Part shown: positions 6,573-10,849 of the stretch, one piece after another
Numbering within the stretch: position 1 is the stretch's first letter
Layout: the number at the start of each line of letters is the position of its first letter
Source: RPQK01 sp041946865
Lineage (GTDB): Bacteria; Acidobacteriota; UBA6911; RPQK01
Length of the DNA: 10,849 nt
Assembly: GCA_041946865.1 (NCBI GenBank)
Contig: JBHGBF010000196.1
Location: forward strand, 1 to 10,849
Direction: 5' to 3'
The notes under the pieces: model-generated
What the model saw: only the letters and a program-made list of their open reading frames with translations
The model's database searches: none
Told to the model about the DNA's origin: nothing
Program-made: the position numbers and the translations under genes

Positions 6573-7976
6573 CTAGTCGGTCTGTGGACCAACCGTCTGG
6601 GCGATTTCGAGCGCCTTGGTTGTCGTGTAGTACTTCGCGATCATGTTCGGGATTTCCCACTCGGGGAGCTTTCCGCCGGTGAGGTAGCCCATGAACTTCT
6701 CGGCCACCTGCGCGAAATGGGCCTCATGTCCTACCCGATACTTTTCGGGAATCAGGACATGCCAGTTCTTGCCTTCCTGGACGACCTCGAGGCCAGGATA
6801 GGCATTGGCCAATCCCTCGATGGCCCTCTTAACGGCGTCGGCAAAAATCGTCGCATCCACTTCCGGAACCGGCTCGATGTACAGTTCGGGCTTGTAGTTC
6901 TGTTCCTTCCCCTGGCGGATGATGATGCTCGAACGGCTCCCCTTCATGACCGAGTAGTGGGTATCACCGCCGCCCTCCGGCGCCTCGAAATTCCAAACCA
7001 CCGACACCTTGGTATGAATGCCCCGCAGCTTGTAGACCATGTCACCGTTCGAGTAGTAGGGCAGAGCGCCGTTGGCGTCGAGCCGGCTCTTGAGATAATC
7101 GGGAAAATCGGTCGCTCCCGTCACCTTGGTCAGTTGGGCCTTGGTGACGAGCGTCGGCCATCGACGCGCCTTTATCATTTCGATGTCGGTCTTGTAGTTG
7201 ATCTTCTCCTTCGGGAAACACTCCCACATCACGAGGTCGACAAGGTGCGTGGAGACGTCAACAATGCCTTCGCCCTGCTGCTTGACGTCCAGCGCCCAGA
7301 CGGGTCGTTGCAACGGCTTGCCGGCCACGTACTTGAACAGGTGATGCACGCTTTCCTTGGTCACCGCCGGATCGTCCGGAGTGCCTGCGCGGAAGACCCC
7401 GAAAACCTGGTAGTTGTGAGTCAGCTCCTTCTGCAGGATGGTCGTGATCTCGTACCTCTCGGTCATGATGTCGTACAAGAGAACCTTGTTCTTTCGCGCC
7501 GACTCAAAGGCCGCCCGGAGAAGCTCCCAGCCCTTCTGGTCGATACACATCGGTTTGTCGGCGAGGACGTTCAGCCCCGCGTCCACCGCGGCCTTTATGT
7601 ACTCCGTCTTTTTCTGGTTGTTCCCGGCCATGACCACCACGTTGCCCGGCTTCTCGGACAGCATCTTCTGCAGGAAATCCGGACCCCGGTAAATCTTTTG
7701 TTCCCAGCGGGTCGGGTTTTCGGCACGAGTGTTAAAGCTCTCAATACGCTTCAAATGCTCTTCGAGATCCCACCCTTCCGGAGCATAGACATAAACCAAG
7801 GGAGAGACGGGTTTGTACATCGTCTTCTGCACCAGGGCTGCATGGAAATGCCCAGGGTCCAGTACCATCAGCTTGATTTGGCCTTCACTTTCAGACGACT
7901 TGACTTTACCCTGCATGGCCGCAAGCCCCAGTGGGAGCAGCAAAATCGCTACGATCACTAAAATATTGTTCTTCAT
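6573..7976 (-). CDS. Exported Gfo/Idh/MocA-like putative oxidoreductase (Oxidoreduct_C type)
   Basis: A 467-aa protein resembling the family annotated as 'putative oxidoreductase C-terminal domain'. It has a Sec-type signal (hydrophobic residues about 4-20) and is probably periplasmic. The N-terminal nucleotide-binding fold is unusual: where relatives have GxGxxG there is LDPGHFHA (39-46). The EKP signature appears as ADKP (139-142), and DVSTHLVD at 237-244 matches the position of the catalytic-His motif of other family members. The C-terminal half is long and without transmembrane helices. It starts 5 nt after the stop codon of the isomerase-like gene and is surely co-transcribed with it. 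Substrate and cofactor are unknown; loss of the glycine motif leaves open a non-redox role. Confidence 0.85.
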   Translation of the reverse strand: MKNNILVIVAILLLPLGLAAMQGKVKSSESEGQIKLMVLDPGHFHAALVQKTMYKPVSPLVYVYAPEGWDLEEHLKRIESFNTRAENPTRWEQKIYRGPDFLQKMLSEKPGNVVVMAGNNQKKTEYIKAAVDAGLNVLADKPMCIDQKGWELLRAAFESARKNKVLLYDIMTERYEITTILQKELTHNYQVFGVFRAGTPDDPAVTKESVHHLFKYVAGKPLQRPVWALDVKQQGEGIVDVSTHLVDLVMWECFPKEKINYKTDIEMIKARRWPTLVTKAQLTKVTGATDFPDYLKSRLDANGALPYYSNGDMVYKLRGIHTKVSVVWNFEAPEGGGDTHYSVMKGSRSSIIIRQGKEQNYKPELYIEPVPEVDATIFADAVKRAIEGLANAYPGLEVVQEGKNWHVLIPEKYRVGHEAHFAQVAEKFMGYLTGGKLPEWEIPNMIAKYYTTTKALEIAQTVGPQTD

Positions 7977-7981
7977 AGTTT

Positions 7982-8827
7982 TTAGCTCGGCAGTGTGCTC
8001 AGCACTCCTCTGAGGTACCCGATTGATTCAGCCGAACCAGGTAGCGGTTCGTTGTCGTCCTTCTCGTACTCGAGAGCAACCACTCCGTTGTACTTGATGC
8101 CAATTAAGGCAGTCAGGAGCGCCGGAATATCCACAACGCCTCGTCCGATCTCGACGGTTGATCCCTCTCGACTAGCGGCCGAAACGTCCTTGACGTGGAT
8201 ATCTAAAACCCGATCGGCAAAATCTTTGACCGCCTTCGCCGGATCCACGCCCGATCTTTGAGTATGACCCACATCAATGCACAGGCCCATCCTCGGGTCC
8301 CGGTCTTTAATCTTCTCGTAGACGCTCGCGGGAGTGGGGTAGAGCCGGTCGCCTGGACCGTGATTGTGAATCGCCACGCGGATGTCGTACTGTTTGACCC
8401 GCGCCTCGGTTGCATCCAACAGCTCGTGCTTGGGTACCCCGATGATGATCTTCATCCCGGCAGCCTTCGCGTAGTCAAACGCCTGCTGGACCTCGGCCTC
8501 GGTGTTCATGTAGACCACACCGCACCCGTAGACGTCCAGGCCGGCTGCTTTCGCCTTCTCGATGACCTGGGCGATTTGTTCGGGACTGCTGTCAAGCGGC
8601 AGGTGCATGCTCTTGAACGCAATCTTGTCGACACCGGTCTTCCGGGTCATGGCCAGCGCCTGTTCCAGCGGAAATTTGCGGAAGGTATAAGACGCCATGC
8701 CGAGCGTCAAGGCTTTGGGTTTTTTGCCTGCTGCTGCGGCAACCTGAATACGCCCGGCCGTGCCAAGGGCGGCCAGGCCGGCAGCACCGACTTGCAGGAA
8801 AGACCTTCTGCTTTGATTTCCAGTCAT
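7982..8827 (-). CDS. Tat-exported sugar phosphate isomerase/epimerase-like TIM barrel
   Basis: A 281-aa protein of the xylose-isomerase-like / AP-endonuclease-2 TIM-barrel family. Start is ATG 8827, chosen because GGAGG lies 6 nt upstream and the sequence then opens MTGNQSRRSFLQVG, a clean twin-arginine signal with an AAAA cleavage region; an ATG at 8881 would bury that signal. Metal and substrate residues typical of the barrel are seen in AIHNHG, LCIDVGHTQRSG, DIHVKDV and ALEYEK. Export makes a phosphorylated substrate unlikely. Related exported barrels accompany Gfo/Idh/MocA enzymes in the handling of oxidised (3-keto) sugars, which is the best guess here (inference). First gene of a two-gene operon with the downstream oxidoreductase. 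Confidence 0.9.
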   Translation of the reverse strand: MTGNQSRRSFLQVGAAGLAALGTAGRIQVAAAAGKKPKALTLGMASYTFRKFPLEQALAMTRKTGVDKIAFKSMHLPLDSSPEQIAQVIEKAKAAGLDVYGCGVVYMNTEAEVQQAFDYAKAAGMKIIIGVPKHELLDATEARVKQYDIRVAIHNHGPGDRLYPTPASVYEKIKDRDPRMGLCIDVGHTQRSGVDPAKAVKDFADRVLDIHVKDVSAASREGSTVEIGRGVVDIPALLTALIGIKYNGVVALEYEKDDNEPLPGSAESIGYLRGVLSTLPS

Positions 8828-8852
8828 TTCAGTCCTCCGAATCCTGCCCGCT

Positions 8853-8881
8853 ATTGTCCTATAAGGAAGGTGAAAAACCAA
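8853..8881 (-). promoter_or_regulatory. Possible sigma-70 promoter of the isomerase-oxidoreductase operon
   Basis: On the minus strand TTGGTT (8881-8876) and GACAAT (8858-8853) are separated by 17 bp. Transcription would start near 8846, leaving a short leader with the GGAGG ribosome site at 8838-8834. Both boxes match the consensus only partly (3 of 6 and 4 of 6). The position, between the mobile element and the gene, is sensible. Confidence 0.3.
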
Positions 8882-8900
8882 CTGTGATGGGCGGTGCTAC

Positions 8901-9209
8901 GTAACCCCTCAGTTTTCTTACGGCGAGGCTCCAAAGCGCCACAGAGCGACGCAGCGCCTTTTGCGGACCGTCAGCAGACGGCGACTGGAGTCGGTGTTAC
9001 GGCAGCCAGGCGAAACAGAGCCGCAAGCGCTTTTCAGCGGAGCGCGTCGGATGCGTGGAGGGGGGCGTCAGCAAAGCGCGTCGGGTGCGTGCCTTCAGTA
9101 CGAATCGATCTTGGTTCCGGCACGCATTCGACGCGCTCCGCTGGAAAGCGCTGCGCTTGCGGCTCTGTGGCGCTTTCGGAGCCTCGCCGTAAGAAAACTG
9201 AGGCGTTGC
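8901..9209. mobile_element. 309-bp MITE-like element with 8-bp target duplication
   Basis: The ends form a long terminal inverted repeat: 8901-8946 against the reverse complement of 9163-9209, with two mismatches and one single-base gap. Both ends read G(T/C)AAC(C/G)CCTCAGTTTTCT inward. The 8 bp GGTGCTAC occur directly outside each end (8893-8900 and 9210-9217), as expected of a target site duplication. The interior has no convincing coding sequence, so it would depend on a transposase from elsewhere. It also holds nested palindromes, for example 9075-9093 with 9119-9137. It lies between the glycerate kinase stop codon and the promoter of the isomerase operon. The transposase family is not identifiable. 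Confidence 0.7.
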
Positions 9210-9232
9210 GGTGCTACCCGGTTGCGTTTTGT

Positions 9233-10570
9233 TCACTCGATTAACACAAAACGAAAATCCATGACATTGGTACGGGTCGGACCGGTCATGATGAGGTCGT
9301 TGAGCGGTTTGAAGAAGTTGTAGGAGTCGTGACGCGCCAGATGGTCGTCAACGGAGAGGTTCAGAGCCTGGCCACGAGCCGCGGAACACGGGTCCGCCAC
9401 GGCGCCGGCCGCATCGGTCGGCCCGTCTGTCCCATCCGAACCGAGACTGGCAAACAAGATCCGCTTCTCGGCCCATCCGGCGGCCTCTCGGGCACACCAG
9501 AGCGCAAATTCCTGGTTGCGGCCTCCTTTTCCGGAACCCGCAACCTTGACGGTCGTCTCGCCGCCCGATATCAGACAACACGGTCGGCCGATCGGGTTTC
9601 CGGTCGCCAGAATTTCCCTCGCCAGGGCGACATGGACTTTGGCAACGTCTGCGGTGTTGCCTTCAATCGAGGAGGACAGAATAAGAGGGGCAAAGCCAAG
9701 CTCACGACTCTTCTCGGCCGCGGCCTGAAGACCCAGGAAGTTGCTTCCTACTATCAGATTCTGGACTTTCAGTCTTTCCGCTCCGCCGGGTTTAAGCGTT
9801 TCCGGAGCTTCCGGGGCCCCGGCGGCCCCGCGCTCGAGATAGCTCCAGACGCTTGCCGGCGCTTCCGCCTCCAGGCGGTATCGAGTCAGGATTTCCAGGG
9901 CCTCGGTGAAAGTCGTGGGATCAGGCACGGTCGGCCCCGACGCAATCGTGCTCATGTCGTCGCCGACCACGTCCGAGAGCATCAGGGCCAGAACCGTCGC
10001 CCCGTTGACGTGATTCAGAAGGCGGCCGCCCTTGATCCGGCTGAGATGCTTGCGAATACAGTTCATCTCGTGGATCGTGGCCCCGCACTTGAGCAGAAGC
10101 GCCGTCGTCCGCTTCTTGTCTTCCAGGGAGACACCCGGGACTGGGGCAGGCACGAGCGCAGACCCTCCGCCGGAGATCAGGACAATCAGCAGATCCTGAG
10201 CCGAAAGGCCATTGACCAGGCCGAGAAGGGACGTCGCGCCTGCCTCGCCGGCCTCGTCGGGCTCCGGATGACCGGCCTCGAGCACTTGAATCGTGCGCAG
10301 TTGCCCCCCGTGACCGTATTTGACAATCACCAGGCCGCCGTCCAGCTGATCCCCGAGGACCGCTTCGACGGCCCTTGCCATTGGCACTCCCGCCTTGCCG
10401 AAACCGACAGCGCAAACCCGGCGGAACGAAGACAGGGAGTAGGCTCGATCGGCCAGGCGCAAGCTGTCGCCCTGGCGGGTCAGAAAGCGCTGGACGGCTG
10501 CTTCCGGATCGACTGAGTGCAAAGCCTGTTGATAAATCCGGCGAAGGATGTGCCTGAGATTCGTCGCCAT
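9233..10570 (-). CDS. Glycerate 2-kinase (DUF4147/MOFRL family)
   Basis: A 445-aa cytoplasmic kinase of the GckA/TtuD type, which phosphorylates glycerate to 2-phosphoglycerate and feeds glycolysis. The N-terminal DUF4147 domain shows GFGKAGVPMA (57-66), ISGGGSALVPAPV (132-144), NCIRKHLSRIKGGRL (170-184) and SDVVGDDMSTIASGPTVPD (199-217). The C-terminal MOFRL domain shows SGGETTVKV then GSGKGGRNQE (345-354), GSDGTDGPTDAAG (377-389) and TGPTRTNVMD (429-438). All family landmarks are present, so the gene looks functional. ATG at 10570 has GGAAGG 7 nt upstream. It is monocistronic here; a short inverted repeat CGTTTTGT/ACAAAACG (9225-9232 and 9246-9253) spans the stop codon. Glycerate could come from sugar-acid or glyoxylate metabolism. 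Confidence 0.95.
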   Translation of the reverse strand: MATNLRHILRRIYQQALHSVDPEAAVQRFLTRQGDSLRLADRAYSLSSFRRVCAVGFGKAGVPMARAVEAVLGDQLDGGLVIVKYGHGGQLRTIQVLEAGHPEPDEAGEAGATSLLGLVNGLSAQDLLIVLISGGGSALVPAPVPGVSLEDKKRTTALLLKCGATIHEMNCIRKHLSRIKGGRLLNHVNGATVLALMLSDVVGDDMSTIASGPTVPDPTTFTEALEILTRYRLEAEAPASVWSYLERGAAGAPEAPETLKPGGAERLKVQNLIVGSNFLGLQAAAEKSRELGFAPLILSSSIEGNTADVAKVHVALAREILATGNPIGRPCCLISGGETTVKVAGSGKGGRNQEFALWCAREAAGWAEKRILFASLGSDGTDGPTDAAGAVADPCSAARGQALNLSVDDHLARHDSYNFFKPLNDLIMTGPTRTNVMDFRFVLIE

Positions 10571-10733
10571 GAAAGCGCCTTCCGAGTCGCAACGCGCGCA
10601 GGTATCTTACACGAACTCTGTGACTGAAGTCGCGTTATTATGGACGCTTGCGCCAAACGCGATCCTGCCGACTCCACCAAGGCTCTTGAAACAAGAATAA
10701 GGATCAGAGCCGTGCTCCCGCGCGCCGAACGCT

Positions 10734-10801
10734 CGGCTTCGCTCGCAGAAAACTAAGAGGTTACAAATCGTCCACATCGTCGTAACCCCTCCAGTTTTTT
10801 G
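10734..10801. repeat. Two facing ends of the dispersed repeat family
   Basis: 10735-10764 ends GAAAACTAAGAGGTTAC and matches 26-55 at 27 of 30 positions. Seventeen bases later a left-type end, GTAACCCCTCCAGTTTTTT, begins at 10782 in the opposite orientation. The two could pair as an imperfect hairpin of about 18 bp. The 8 bp next to each end are similar, AAATCGTC (10765-10772) and ACATCGTC (10774-10781). The second element continues out of the window. The gap from 10571 to 10733 holds only the leader of the glycerate kinase gene and a short GGCTCT/AGAGCC inverted repeat; I see no gene there. Confidence 0.6.
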
Positions 10802-10849
10802 TTCGGAGTGTGGCAGCAACGAGGAGAGAGGCCGGTGCTTTACCAAGCC

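Noticed and set aside
6717..7961. 414-codon plus-strand frame opposite the second oxidoreductase
   Set aside because: No family motif, no ribosome site in context, and full overlap with a well-supported gene that is closely spaced with its operon partner.
8894..9323. Short open frames within the 309-bp element and its right flank
   Set aside because: Frames on both strands translate the inverted repeats into similar Arg/Ala/Ser-rich peptides, typical of palindromic non-coding DNA; no transposase motif is present.
9329..10516. 395-codon plus-strand frame opposite glycerate kinase
   Set aside because: The minus strand encodes every landmark of a MOFRL glycerate kinase; the plus-strand product has no recognisable domain.
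10607..10846. 79-codon minus-strand frame upstream of glycerate kinase
   Set aside because: It is composed largely of the paired repeat ends, has no family resemblance and no convincing start context.

Overview
The window is GC-rich bacterial DNA carrying nine protein-coding genes, eight of them on the minus strand, separated by unusually elaborate repeats. No RNA gene, integrase, transposase or CRISPR array is visible. Gene content suggests a free-living Gram-negative heterotroph, most likely Acidobacteriota (inference, about 0.6). The clues are Tat-exported Gfo/Idh/MocA and sugar-isomerase proteins, an ECF sigma factor with a HEAT-repeat anti-sigma factor and a DUF4097 protein, and a plant-like glucuronokinase next to galU. 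Planctomycetota or related phyla remain possible.

Layout. 1-121: end of a repeat element, then the leader of gene 1. 122-1462 (+): Tat-exported Gfo/Idh/MocA oxidoreductase. 1459-1618: a palindromic intergenic block whose 11-bp inverted ends contain the stop codons of both convergent flanking genes. 4265-1615 (-): a three-gene operon of ECF sigma factor, membrane anti-sigma factor with C-terminal HEAT repeats, and secreted DUF4097 protein built of 18-residue repeats. About 4346-4603: GATC-rich repeat with a 10-11 bp period. 6485-4604 (-): galU overlapping a glucuronokinase-like GHMP kinase. 8827-6573 (-): exported sugar-phosphate-isomerase-like protein followed 5 bp later by a second exported oxidoreductase. 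8901-9209: a 309-bp MITE-like element with long terminal inverted repeats and a perfect 8-bp direct repeat at its borders. 10570-9233 (-): MOFRL-type glycerate 2-kinase. 10571-10849: leader of the kinase gene plus two more ends of the same repeat family facing each other.

How the genes may work together. Three exported sugar-handling proteins, a glycerate kinase and a UDP-sugar pair fit carbohydrate scavenging and cell-surface polysaccharide precursor supply. The sigma/anti-sigma/DUF4097 operon looks like an envelope-sensing module. The least explained parts are non-coding: the MITE-like family, the stop-codon-bearing palindrome, and the helically phased repeat upstream of the sigma operon. 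I see no defence system or clearly new multi-gene machine.
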